Part shown: positions 7,956 through 18,912 of the stretch, one piece after another | How the letters are laid out: each line of letters starts with the position of its first letter | Position numbering within the stretch: position 1 is the first letter of the stretch | DNA from: Elusimicrobiota bacterium | Lineage (GTDB): Bacteria > Elusimicrobiota > Elusimicrobia > UBA1565 > JACRDR01 | Length of the DNA: 64,000 bases | Assembly (NCBI GenBank): GCA_016194745.1 | Contig: JACQBA010000012.1 | Span: 211,224-275,223, forward strand | Direction: 5' to 3' | Program-made: the position numbers and the translations under genes | Notes under the pieces: generated by a model | Seen by the model: the letters and a program-made list of their open reading frames with translations, nothing else | The model's database searches: none | What the model was told of the DNA's origin: nothing

Positions 7956-9164
7956 GGGCGAGGCAACGGCTCGGATATCGTCCGGACCCAGATGCTCGTA
8001 GTCGTATCCGGACCAGCGCACGGTCCGTCCGCGCAGCGACATCAGGAACGCGGCCCAATAGAAACCGAGGAGGAGAGGCCATGCCAGAGCGGCGTGCAGA
8101 ACCGACACGCGAAGCTCCGGAAATCGCGGGCGCAGCCGACGGAGGTACATCCGGTCGTAGAATAGGCTCGACAGCAGCCCGTAGAGCAAGTCGCAGCCCA
8201 GCGCGTAGGCGAGAACGTCCCATGCCTTCCGGCTGACCATCTCTCCGAGGATGTAAGTCTTGAGCGCCGTCGCCCCGAAGAACAGGGACCACATCGTCGG
8301 ATCGTAGAGTCGGACGAAGAACAGCCAGCGGCCGAAGGCGGAGAGCGAGCCGCCTAGGTCGACGGGATCTTGCGAGGCGACGACCGCTTCCGTGGCGAAC
8401 TCGATCCTCAATCCGCGCGACTTGAGGAACGGCGACAGCGGAATCTCCTCGCTGACGCGCCGGTTCCAGATCGCCGGAATGTCGAGCCGCTCGAAATCGG
8501 AGCGGCGCATCGCGAACGATGGGCCGAACAAGACGGGATAGACCAGAGAGAACGGATAGAATCCGCCCAAGCTCATGAATTGTAGCGCCCGAACCATGGG
8601 GCCCGCTCCTCCGCACTCCAGGAATCCGGTGGTCGTCGCTCCGATACGGTCGTCGCGGAGAGGCTCGATCAGCGCGCGGAGCCAGTCGGAATGCACGCAG
8701 ACGTCTTGGTCGGCGAAGACGAGCACCTTCGTTTCCGCGCAAGCATGCCGCACCGCGTGCAGTTGATTGAGGATCTTTTCGCCGCAGACCTTGGGCGCCG
8801 CATCGGAGACCAAAAGTCGCGCACGAGGATCCGCGATCTGCTCCAGGATTCGCGCGATCTCGGCATGTGCGGGCTGATCCTTCGACGCCGTCACGAACAG
8901 ATACTCCGTCTTGCCTTCGAAATCCTGGTCCAGCATCGCCCGGACGATCGCCTCGGCTCGCGGCAGCCGGCGCTTGCACGGGATGATGACGGTCGCGGCT
9001 GGTCTGTGGCCGTTCGACGGCGCCGCGTTCCTCTTCCAGGTCCTCCACGCGAACGCGCCCAAGAGGCTCAGGGGCAGCGCGCCCGTAAAATGGCTCCACA
9101 TGCGGAAGTCGCGGGCCCGGCGCTGCCATCGCCACAGCTGCGCGGCGACCGTGGCATCTATCAT
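7920..9164 (-). CDS. Family 2-like membrane glycosyltransferase
   Basis: A 414-residue protein with a GT-A fold glycosyltransferase domain at about residues 55-290: AATVIIPCKRRLPRAEAIV at the beginning, the acidic motif LVFADQDVCVHSDWL, and SEEIPLSPFLKSRGLRIEF followed by FGRWLFFVR, corresponding to the ED and (Q/R)xxRW-like motifs of ceramide glucosyltransferase-like (GT21/GT2) enzymes. Two or three hydrophobic segments follow (about 300-390). It likely transfers a sugar from an NDP-sugar to a membrane lipid. ATG 9164 is chosen; a TTG start 69 bases upstream lies inside an AT-rich promoter-like tract. It converges on and overlaps the SGNH hydrolase gene. Confidence 0.8.
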   Translation of the reverse strand: MIDATVAAQLWRWQRRARDFRMWSHFTGALPLSLLGAFAWRTWKRNAAPSNGHRPAATVIIPCKRRLPRAEAIVRAMLDQDFEGKTEYLFVTASKDQPAHAEIARILEQIADPRARLLVSDAAPKVCGEKILNQLHAVRHACAETKVLVFADQDVCVHSDWLRALIEPLRDDRIGATTTGFLECGGAGPMVRALQFMSLGGFYPFSLVYPVLFGPSFAMRRSDFERLDIPAIWNRRVSEEIPLSPFLKSRGLRIEFATEAVVASQDPVDLGGSLSAFGRWLFFVRLYDPTMWSLFFGATALKTYILGEMVSRKAWDVLAYALGCDLLYGLLSSLFYDRMYLRRLRPRFPELRVSVLHAALAWPLLLGFYWAAFLMSLRGRTVRWSGYDYEHLGPDDIRAVASPSGPGRGGVPGQ

Positions 9165-9261
9165 GGGCGAAGTATTGATCTTGGGCGCTTCGGCGTCAAG
9201 CGGCGCGGCGTCCGGCGCTCTATATTTCTGCAATATCTATATGTATTAATAGCGATTGGCG

Positions 9262-10620
9262 ATGAACTGCTTCTTTGCGCTGCTTCTTGCGTTCGCCGCT
9301 GGTCTCGCGCCGCGTCCGGCGCGCGCCGCGTATTTCAACGACGTTCTTCCGGGGGCGCGGCCGATGGGCATGGGCTACGCCTACAGCGCGATCGCCGAGG
9401 GCCCGTACGCGATGTACTTCAATCCCGCGGGCCTGGCCGCGACGGAATTCACCGAGCTCGGCGGCTCCATCGGGCGCATGCTCTCGCCCCAGGGCCCGCT
9501 CGCCTTCGAGTCCATCGTGTATACCCGCCCTTTCCCGCTGCGGCCCAACTCGACGCTCGGCGTGGCGTTCTACGATCAACGGCAGAACGGAGGCGGGGAC
9601 AAGGACGAGTTTCTCTTCCACTTTTCGCAGGCCTTCCGCCTCCAGGAGCTTCTGCCCGACCTCTACCTCACGCGCCCTCTCAAAGTGGGCGCCAACGCGA
9701 AGATCCTCAGCGTCGACGGGCCGAAGGGGCACAAGCTCGGGCTGGGCCTCGACGGCGGCGCGCTCGTGGAGAGCAACTTCGGCCTCAAAGGCGCCCTGAC
9801 GATCCAGAACCTCTCGTCGGATCTCGGCGTCAACAACCCCTGGATCACGCTCGGCACGGCGTATACGTGGAGCCGCCGCTTCACCGTCAGCGCGGATTTG
9901 AAGCGCCGCAAGGGGACGACCGATTTCTTTCCGGGAATCGAGGTCTCCTTCCTGCACGGCCTGCTCGCCGCGCGCGCGGGCAAGGGCCTGCCGCTCGACG
10001 GCATCCAGCAGATCGCCTTCGGGGCCGGGATCAACTTCTCGCCGGTGATCCTGGACTTCGCGATGACGATCCCGTATTTCGGGTTCACGCGGCCCGGGGG
10101 TGCGTATCAGGCATCGCTCGTCTACCGGTTCGGGGCGCCGTCCTTCTCCGGACGATTCGTCGGCATCGCCGCACGCGAGGCCGAGGACATCAAGCAGGAG
10201 CTCCTGGTCTTGGAGGACAAGAGGAACTCGCTGCAGAACCAGATCGCCACCGCTGAGGCGAACAAGAGCTCGACGGAAGGCCAGCTCCGCGCTTACGACA
10301 TCCGCTTGAAATCCGTGCAGGAAGAACTGCGCCAGACCCAGCGCAAGCTCGACGAGATGACTTACAAGATCGAGAAGCCCAAGCCTCCTCCGCCGCCGCC
10401 TCCGCTGCCGGTCGAGCGTGTGCCGAGGGTGCGCGTGGCGCCGGCGTTCCCAAAGCGCTACGCCGTCGAGGCGGGGGACACGCTGCGCTCGATCGCGAAG
10501 GACCAGTACGGGGACGCCAGTCTCTGGGAGCTCATCTACAACGCCAATCGCGACAAGGTCGAGCGCGGTATCCCGCAGGAAGGGGCGATCCTCGTGCTGC
10601 CCGTCCCGCCGAACCGCTGA
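9262..10620 (+). CDS. Outer-membrane barrel protein with coiled coil and C-terminal LysM domain
   Basis: A 452-residue protein. A signal peptide (residues 1-22, cleavage after ARA) is followed by a PorV/UPF0164-like barrel with the typical beginning GARPMGMGYAYSAIAEGPYAMYFNPAGLA, running to about residue 290. Then come a coiled coil (about 305-370, KQELLVLEDKRNSLQNQIA), a poly-Pro linker, and a LysM domain (about 395-450, RYAVEAGDTLRSIAKDQYG) that would bind peptidoglycan. The architecture ties an outer-membrane barrel to the cell wall. ATG 9262 is chosen over a TTG 6 bases upstream. It is the first of five co-directional genes with 1-4 base spacings or overlaps. Confidence 0.82.
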   Translation: MNCFFALLLAFAAGLAPRPARAAYFNDVLPGARPMGMGYAYSAIAEGPYAMYFNPAGLAATEFTELGGSIGRMLSPQGPLAFESIVYTRPFPLRPNSTLGVAFYDQRQNGGGDKDEFLFHFSQAFRLQELLPDLYLTRPLKVGANAKILSVDGPKGHKLGLGLDGGALVESNFGLKGALTIQNLSSDLGVNNPWITLGTAYTWSRRFTVSADLKRRKGTTDFFPGIEVSFLHGLLAARAGKGLPLDGIQQIAFGAGINFSPVILDFAMTIPYFGFTRPGGAYQASLVYRFGAPSFSGRFVGIAAREAEDIKQELLVLEDKRNSLQNQIATAEANKSSTEGQLRAYDIRLKSVQEELRQTQRKLDEMTYKIEKPKPPPPPPPLPVERVPRVRVAPAFPKRYAVEAGDTLRSIAKDQYGDASLWELIYNANRDKVERGIPQEGAILVLPVPPNR

Positions 10621-10621
10621 T

Positions 10622-11797
10622 ATGGCGCTGATCGGCGTGCTCTGCTCCAACGAGGACAAGCGCCGCGAACTCTGTCTGGCGGTGGAGGAGATGGGACACC
10701 GCGCCGCCGCGATGACGAGCCTCGGAGAGACTCTCGAGCTCCTCGCGGCGTCGAAGCCCCAGCTATTGGTCGTCGCCGCCGAGCCGCAGGATCGCATGGC
10801 CGAGGCGTTTCTCGCCGAGGCGGAGCGCGTGAGCCCCGCGATGCCGGTCGTGGTCGCGCTCACGCATCGCGACGCCTCGCGCGCGGTCGAGCTCATGCGC
10901 GACGGCGCCGCCGAGGTCGCGGCGCCTCCCTGGACCCGGGAGAACCTGACCGCCTGCGTCTCGAAGGCTCTGCGATTTCGCGGGACCACCTTCGAGGTCG
11001 CGCGTCCCGTCGAGTCGGCACGGCGCGGCGCGTTCTACGCGGTCGCGGTGGCGGCGTTCCTCGGCGTCGCGTTCTGGTACTCGACGGCGGTCCGCAAGCA
11101 GCGCCTCGCGGAAGAGGCGGTGCCGAAGGCTCCGCAAACGGATTGGGAGCTTCCCTATTGGCATCCATCGGGCATGGCGTACGGCAACGGCGAGCTGTGG
11201 ATCTCGGACTGGTATTCCCAGACCATCTATCGGCACGATCCCGTCACGCTCGCGGTCAAGCGCGCGGCGCCTCTGCCGGCCGAGACGCCGACCGCGATCG
11301 CGCTCGCGGGTGACGCGCTTTTCGTGGCGTCCCAGAACGGGACGGTCGTCAAGCACCTCTTGGACTCCACGCTGACCGTTCTCGCGAAATTCCCCGAGCG
11401 CCTGCCCAACACCGTCGGCATGGCCTACGACGGGCTCTATCTCTGGACGCTGGACGGCAAAGCCGGCCGCATGCGCAAGCATCTGCCCGACACGACGCTG
11501 ACGGCGCTCGCTTCCTATCCCTATCCCGGCTCCCGACCGGCCGCCATCGCCTCGGACGGAAAGCACCTGTGGACGTTCGACGCAGGCAATCGGGAGATAT
11601 TGGAGCATGACCTCGACGACCCGCGGCGGATACTCTACCGTCTGCCGCTCAAGGAATACCGCTCGGGAGAGTGGAGGCCGACCGGCCTCGCGTGGGACGG
11701 CACGAAGTTCTGGACCGCCGGTGAAGCGGCGGGCGGGTTGGAGAAATCCGGCCGCGTATTCCGCCATGAGGTCGCCGAGCGGGCGCGTCCGCGATGA
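10622..11797 (+). CDS. Pseudo-receiver domain, membrane segment and beta-propeller fusion
   Basis: A 391-residue protein. Residues 1-120 resemble a CheY-like receiver domain (IGVLCSNEDKRRELCLAVEEMG, then the strand PVVVALTHRD), but the phospho-acceptor Asp is missing: the position reads QLLVVAAEP where receivers have DLxxP. A membrane segment lies at about residues 136-155 (FYAVAVAAFLGVAFWY). From about residue 165 repeats such as HPSGMAYGNGELWISD, NTVGMAYDGLYLWTLD and AAIASDGKHLWTFDAG form a YncE/NHL-type beta-propeller expected in the periplasm. It starts one base after the upstream stop and its stop overlaps the next start. It may carry signals across the inner membrane without phosphorylation; this is inference. 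Confidence 0.72.
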   Translation: MALIGVLCSNEDKRRELCLAVEEMGHRAAAMTSLGETLELLAASKPQLLVVAAEPQDRMAEAFLAEAERVSPAMPVVVALTHRDASRAVELMRDGAAEVAAPPWTRENLTACVSKALRFRGTTFEVARPVESARRGAFYAVAVAAFLGVAFWYSTAVRKQRLAEEAVPKAPQTDWELPYWHPSGMAYGNGELWISDWYSQTIYRHDPVTLAVKRAAPLPAETPTAIALAGDALFVASQNGTVVKHLLDSTLTVLAKFPERLPNTVGMAYDGLYLWTLDGKAGRMRKHLPDTTLTALASYPYPGSRPAAIASDGKHLWTFDAGNREILEHDLDDPRRILYRLPLKEYRSGEWRPTGLAWDGTKFWTAGEAAGGLEKSGRVFRHEVAERARPR

Positions 11798-12111
11798 TCC
11801 TGCGCGTGTCGCGATCCCTCCCGGCCCGCTTCGCCCACGCGGTGCCGGACTCCCGCGCGGAGGGGTGGGGACGGCTGCTTCGGCTCGGTCCCAACCGCGC
11901 GGACCTATTGACCCGCTTCAATTTGGAGAAGGGCGACCGGCTCGTGATGGAGTTCGAGGCGTTCGGCGAGGCGTTCGAGAGGGTGCGGGCGCGCGTAGTG
12001 AGCGCCCAGCGCGACGCGGACGGCTACGTCGTCGCGCGCCTGTCCTTTGAGGCGCCGCTCGCCCAGGTTCGGCTCGGCCGGGTCCTTCGGGACGCGCTCT
12101 CCCGGTCGTGA
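11794..12111 (+). CDS. PilZ-like small domain protein (degenerate)
   Basis: A 105-residue protein whose layout resembles a PilZ barrel: RLLRLGPNRADLLTRFNLEKGDRL, then strands MEFEAFG, VRARVVSAQRD and VVARLSFE. The c-di-GMP binding motif of PilZ (RxxxR and D/NxSxxG) is not clearly present; the second motif position reads LGPNRADL. It may therefore not bind c-di-GMP. The ATG overlaps the upstream stop (ATGA) and its own stop overlaps the next GTG, so it is translated as part of the envelope operon. The family assignment is tentative. Confidence 0.5.
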   Translation: MILRVSRSLPARFAHAVPDSRAEGWGRLLRLGPNRADLLTRFNLEKGDRLVMEFEAFGEAFERVRARVVSAQRDADGYVVARLSFEAPLAQVRLGRVLRDALSRS

Positions 12112-13403
12112 TCCGGCGCGTCGCCCTCGTCTTCCTGTCGCTTCCCGCGGCGCTGCTCCTGTTCCTCTTCCTCGGCGATCGCGCGATCGAGCGCCTGCTG
12201 CCTCCGAAGAAGGTGGCGGCGATCTGCGTGCGCGAACTGTCCGCGCGCCTCCATCGCGAGGTCCGGGTCGAGGAGGCCGGCTTCGGTCTTTGGCGGGGGC
12301 TGTGGATGGCGGGCCTCGCGGTGAGCGAGTCGCCTGATTTCTCCGCCGGCATGTTCCTCGAGGCCGACCGCGTAATCGTCAAGCCGAGCTACGCGCCGCT
12401 CGTCTCGGGTCGCGTGGCGGCGGGGGAGGTCGTCCTCATGAGGCCGCGCATCCACATCGTGCGGCGGCGCGACGGTACCTACTCCCACTCCGATCTGGCC
12501 GGAGCCATGGATCTTGCGGCGTCCACCGCGACGGCCGCGGGGCAGGGTAATCCCCGGCTCGAGGCGCTACTGCGCTCGGCCGTGGCGGCGCTGCGCCTCG
12601 AAATGGGCGAGGCGCGCATCCATCAGGCCGAAGTCGTCTACGCGGACGCGGCGTCGAGCCTGACGCTGGCGCTGACGGACGGAGAGGCCGTGCTCAAGGA
12701 GGTCCGCTCCGGCGGAAGGACCGACGCGCGCACCTCGTTCAAGGTTCGAGGCGCGAGCGGAGGAAGGCAGTTCGCGGCGGACGTTCTCATCAAGGCGCGC
12801 CTGCGGCTCAAGGACTATGTGCCCATCGAATCTGCCGGAAGCGTCGTCGTCGAACGCGCGGCCTATCCGCGATTCCGCAGCGATACGCTGCGCGTCGAGT
12901 GGGACTTCACGGTCCCCGACGGCCGGCTTCGCGAGGCGGCGGAGGGATTCACTCCGCTTCTGAGCTCCGTAGAGGGCGTCATGAGCGTCGAGGGCGGCCC
13001 CGGCGAACTTTCCGATCCCTCGGGTCTCGCCAAGGAAAGCCGCTGGGCCGCGCTCGCGCTCTATCCGGTCGACGTCCTCGCGCGCTTCCGCGGCCTCGAC
13101 TTGCCGTCGCTCGAAAAGATCGAATATGGATCCATGCGGGGCGTCTACTCCTTCAAGGCGGGCTCGGTCAACATCGCGCCGCTCTACATCCGTGGTCCGC
13201 TGCTCGGCTTCAACGCCGAAGGCGTCGTCCAGATGCGACGCAGGACCGTCGGACTCAAGGCGAATCTCGGCCTCGGTACATCGGCCGTCGGCGTCCTCAT
13301 CAAGGGCCCTCTCGACAAGCCCGAGATCGTGCCGGACGTCTCCTTCAAGGCGAGCGGGGCGGGGCCGCTGGCGACGATCGAACAGAAGCTCGGGCGTCCG
13401 TAA
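12108..13403 (+). CDS. AsmA-like inner-membrane protein
   Basis: A 431-residue protein with one N-terminal membrane segment (residues 4-23) and the AsmA N-terminal pattern: RELSARLHREVRVEEAGF, then GLWMAGLAVSESPDFSAG, FLEADRVIVKPSYAPLVSG and MRPRIHIVRRRDGTYS. AsmA-family proteins lie in the periplasm, are thought to form groove-shaped lipid bridges, and act in outer-membrane lipid homeostasis. The GTG start overlaps the upstream stop (GTGA). It is one of two AsmA-family genes in the window (the other at 29007) and is shorter than typical AsmA. Confidence 0.75.
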   Translation: MIRRVALVFLSLPAALLLFLFLGDRAIERLLPPKKVAAICVRELSARLHREVRVEEAGFGLWRGLWMAGLAVSESPDFSAGMFLEADRVIVKPSYAPLVSGRVAAGEVVLMRPRIHIVRRRDGTYSHSDLAGAMDLAASTATAAGQGNPRLEALLRSAVAALRLEMGEARIHQAEVVYADAASSLTLALTDGEAVLKEVRSGGRTDARTSFKVRGASGGRQFAADVLIKARLRLKDYVPIESAGSVVVERAAYPRFRSDTLRVEWDFTVPDGRLREAAEGFTPLLSSVEGVMSVEGGPGELSDPSGLAKESRWAALALYPVDVLARFRGLDLPSLEKIEYGSMRGVYSFKAGSVNIAPLYIRGPLLGFNAEGVVQMRRRTVGLKANLGLGTSAVGVLIKGPLDKPEIVPDVSFKASGAGPLATIEQKLGRP

Positions 13404-13421
13404 TTGTAGGATGCGCCGACC

Positions 13422-13930
13422 ATGCGCCGCTGCCTCCTCGCCGCAGTCGTGTCGACCGCGGTGACGGGCGCGGCGTCGCGGCCCGCTCGCGCCGACGCGG
13501 CCGGGGACGACCTCTCGGAACTGGCGCGCAAGGTCCTCGCCCTCGAGGAGAAGATCCGCCGGCACGATCCCTACGATAACGAGTACTTCGAGGCCATCCG
13601 CCCGGACCAGGCCAAAGCCATGCCCTGCGGCTCCTCGAGGCGCGCGGCCACCTTTCCCAGCTCAAGATCATCACCCACCTCGGGCGGACCACCGAGCCCG
13701 TGACGACGTCGATCCGCGGGACCTTCGCCGACTGTCTTGACCTCGGCGGATCAACGGCGTACCATTCGCCCGGCAAGACCGATCGGGGCGCCAAGCTCGA
13801 GGAATTCCGCCAGCAGCTCCGGCAGCTCGTCGACTACTATGAGTCCCGGCGGCCGGCGGCTCCCTTAGGTTGTTCCGGCGCTGAGGCTCCCGTCCCGAGG
13901 CGGCAATCGCAATGGAAGGCGCATATTTGA
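13422..13930 (+). pseudogene. Exported helical protein with a single-base frameshift
   Basis: The frame from ATG 13422 encodes a signal peptide (ending ARA) and a helical stretch DDLSELARKVLALEEKIRR to about 13620. The coding then continues in another frame as ALRLLEARGHLSQLKIITH..., to a stop at 13930. Inserting one G after 13622 joins the two parts seamlessly (KAMALRLLEARG). The continuous product would be about 170 residues, exported, of unknown family. The break may be a real mutation or an assembly error. It follows the AsmA-like gene by 18 bp; a TAGGAT hexamer at 13407-13412 could give it its own start. Confidence 0.6.
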
Positions 13931-13936
13931 TATAAA
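13928..13936 (+). promoter_or_regulatory. Extended -10 promoter before gcvT
   Basis: TGATATAAA (extended -10, hexamer 13931-13936) lies about 20 bases before the gcvT start. No good -35 is seen. It predicts a leader of about 13 bases, so there is no room for a glycine riboswitch. Confidence 0.45.
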
Positions 13937-13955
13937 AATACAGGACGTCCGCCAC

Positions 13956-15059
13956 ATGACCGCGACCACCGAGCTCCGCCGCACTCCCTTCTACGGCATC
14001 CATAAGGCGATGGGCGCCCGGCTCGTCGATTTCCACGGCTGGGAGCTGCCGATCCAGTTCACCTCGATCTTAAAGGAGCACCAAGCCGTCCGCAGCCGCT
14101 GCGGCGTCTTCGACGTCTCGCACATGGGACAGATCCTGGTCGAGGGCAAGCAGGCGCTCGAGTTCCTGCAGAAGATCAACACCAACGACATCGCGAAGGC
14201 GGCCCCCGGCAAGGCCGTCTACTCGCACATGCTCAACGAGAAAGGCGGAGTCGTGGATGACGTGATCGTCGGCTGCTACGGACCGGGCCGCTACCTCGTG
14301 GTGGTCAACGCGGGCACCGCGGACAAGGACTTCCGCTGGTATCAGCGCCACGCCGCCGCGTTCGACGTCCGCGTGGAGAACCAAAGCGATCTCCTTTGCA
14401 TGCTCGCGATCCAGGGCCCGACGGCGGTACCCGTCGTCGAGGCCATCACGCCCGGCAGCGCGCCCCTACCCCGGTTCGGAGTCCTGGAGATCGAGCTATT
14501 CGGCCAGCGCGCGTTCGTGCAGCGCACCGGATACACGGGCGAAGACGGCTTCGAGATCATCGCTCCCAACGAGATCGCACCGAGGCTGTGGGAGGAGGTC
14601 GTCTCGCACGGGAGGTCCTACGGGCTCGCGCCGTGCGGACTAGGGGCGCGCGACACGCTGCGGCTCGAAGCCGGACTCCTGCTCTACGGTCAGGACATCG
14701 ACGACGAGCATACGCCCTTCGAGGCGAACTACGGCTGGGTGGTCAAGCTGGAGAAGGGAGATTTCGTCGGCAAGGGAGCCCTCGAGCGGCAGAAGCGGGA
14801 AGGCCTGAAGCGGAGGCTCACCGGCGTGGCGCTGTCCGAAAGCGGCGTGCCTCGCGCCGGAGCGATCGTGCGGGCGGGCGAGACCGTCCTCGGCTCCCTG
14901 GTGAGCGCGACGTTCTCGCCGACGCTTCAGAAAGGAATCGGCGTCGGGTACTTGGACCGGCCGGAGCTCCGTCCCGGCGAGATGATTTCAGTCGAGATCC
15001 ACGGGCGGCGCGTCGCGGCCGAGGTCGCGGCGGTGCCTTTTTACCGAAGGGAGGCGTAG
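13956..15059 (+). CDS. gcvT: Glycine cleavage system T protein (aminomethyltransferase)
   Basis: A 367-residue protein of normal family length. It transfers the aminomethyl group from lipoyl-GcvH to tetrahydrofolate, releasing ammonia and giving 5,10-methylene-THF. It has the family's N-terminal signature (PFYGIHKAMGARLVDFHGW), the folate-binding core SRCGVFDVSHMG, GYTGEDGFEI, and the segment LGARDTLRLEAGLLLYGQD, with the C-terminal barrel after about residue 280. It is the first gene of a gcvT-gcvH-PH-gcvP operon with 8 bp or overlapping junctions. It is preceded by an extended -10 promoter. Confidence 0.97.
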   Translation: MTATTELRRTPFYGIHKAMGARLVDFHGWELPIQFTSILKEHQAVRSRCGVFDVSHMGQILVEGKQALEFLQKINTNDIAKAAPGKAVYSHMLNEKGGVVDDVIVGCYGPGRYLVVVNAGTADKDFRWYQRHAAAFDVRVENQSDLLCMLAIQGPTAVPVVEAITPGSAPLPRFGVLEIELFGQRAFVQRTGYTGEDGFEIIAPNEIAPRLWEEVVSHGRSYGLAPCGLGARDTLRLEAGLLLYGQDIDDEHTPFEANYGWVVKLEKGDFVGKGALERQKREGLKRRLTGVALSESGVPRAGAIVRAGETVLGSLVSATFSPTLQKGIGVGYLDRPELRPGEMISVEIHGRRVAAEVAAVPFYRREA

Positions 15060-15067
15060 GAGATCTT

Positions 15068-15454
15068 ATGGCTTCGCCGGAAAAATGCAGGTTCGCCAAG
15101 TCTCACGAATGGGTCTCGGCGGAGGGCGACAAGGCGGTCGTCGGCATCTCCGACCACGCGCAAGCGGAGATCACCGACGTGGTCCACGTCGAGCTCCCCA
15201 AGCCCGGCCGGAAGGTGAAGGCGGGCGAGGCGTGCGCCGTCGTGGAATCGGTGAAGGCCGCGTTCGACATCTACGCGCCGGTCTCGGGCGAAGTGTCCGA
15301 GGTCAACGGGGAGCTCTCCAAGGATCCATCGCTCGTCAACCAATCGCCGCACGACAAAGGCTGGTTCTTCTCCATCAAGATCTCCGATCCCACGGAGGCC
15401 TCCGCGCTCATGGATTTCTCGCAGTATCAGGAGTTCCTCAAGGCGGCGCACTGA
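15068..15454 (+). CDS. gcvH: Glycine cleavage system H protein (lipoyl carrier)
   Basis: A 128-residue lipoyl-domain protein that shuttles the methylamine group between GcvP, GcvT and dihydrolipoamide dehydrogenase. The lipoylation site is Lys63 in ESVKAAFDIYAPVSG. The N-terminus FAKSHEWVSAEGDKAVVGIS is typical. The start is 8 bp after gcvT. Its stop overlaps the next start (TGATG). A candidate octanoyl/lipoyl transferase that could modify it is encoded at 21969. Confidence 0.97.
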   Translation: MASPEKCRFAKSHEWVSAEGDKAVVGISDHAQAEITDVVHVELPKPGRKVKAGEACAVVESVKAAFDIYAPVSGEVSEVNGELSKDPSLVNQSPHDKGWFFSIKISDPTEASALMDFSQYQEFLKAAH

Positions 15455-15875
15455 TGCCGAGCGACCTGCATATCTTCAGCGTCACGCCCTCGGTCAAGTA
15501 TTGGCCGGTGACCTTGGCGCTGGCCGGTTTCATCGTGCTGACCGGCGCCATCATGCTCGCCCTCGACATGTTGCCCGCCGTCGGCGCCATCGTCTTCATG
15601 TGCGCCGGTCTGGTCATGACGATCCAGCCGGCCCTCAAGGCGGGCAACACCGAGTACGTCATCATGAGCGACCGCGTGATCGCGTATGAGGGCGTGTTCA
15701 AGAAGACGGCGCGCGAGATCATGCTCTCCGACGTCCAGGCCATCCGCATCGACTGGGGCAAGTTCGGGGACTCCTTGGACGTCGGCGTGCTGGAGCTGGT
15801 CGGCTCGGCCGGCACGCTGACCATGGAAGGCGTCGAATCGCCCGAGAAGGTCAGGGACCGCATCCTCTCCTTAAA

Positions 15876-15879
<4 letters not shown>
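15454..15879 (+). CDS. Membrane protein with bacterial PH domain
   Basis: A 141-residue protein with two membrane segments (about residues 18-38 and 42-60) and a C-terminal bacterial PH domain (bPH_2): [37 protein letters not shown], then [26 protein letters not shown]. The family is widespread and mostly of unknown role, tied to membrane stress or protein anchoring. It sits between gcvH and gcvP with overlaps at both ends, so it is co-translated with the glycine cleavage genes although nothing connects it to glycine metabolism. Confidence 0.8.
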
Positions 15880-18785
<2,906 letters not shown>

Positions 18786-18877
18786 TTAACCTATATCCTA
18801 CGGCCCACTCCCTACCGGGCCCATAGAACCGTCTCGGCAGGGTCCTCCGGCTCATAAGGCGTCCCTCGCCCTTTCGC

Positions 18878-18904
18878 TACACTCACTGGCGTCGCGCTTA
18901 GGAG
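18878..18904 (+). promoter_or_regulatory. Possible -10 and ribosome-binding site before the exported protein gene
   Basis: TACACT (18878-18883) could be a -10 element. GGAG (18901-18904) sits 8 bases before the ATG at 18913 and fixes that start. No -35 is clear. The rest of the 127-base gap after gcvP holds no gene. Confidence 0.35.
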
Positions 18905-18912
18905 ACCCCCTC

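Noticed and set aside
9165..9233. TTG start extending the glycosyltransferase by 23 residues
   Set aside because: It lies in an AT-rich tract that looks like the promoter of the divergent barrel gene, and the ATG at 9164 gives a normal protein.
9220..10989. A 589-codon minus-strand open frame over the barrel-LysM gene
   Set aside because: It is antisense to a gene with clear signal peptide, barrel and LysM domains; the translation shows repetitive Arg/Ala/Glu composition.
13859..13955. Possible glycine riboswitch upstream of gcvT
   Set aside because: The extended -10 at 13928-13936 leaves a leader of only about 13 bases, and no tandem aptamer-like sequence is visible.
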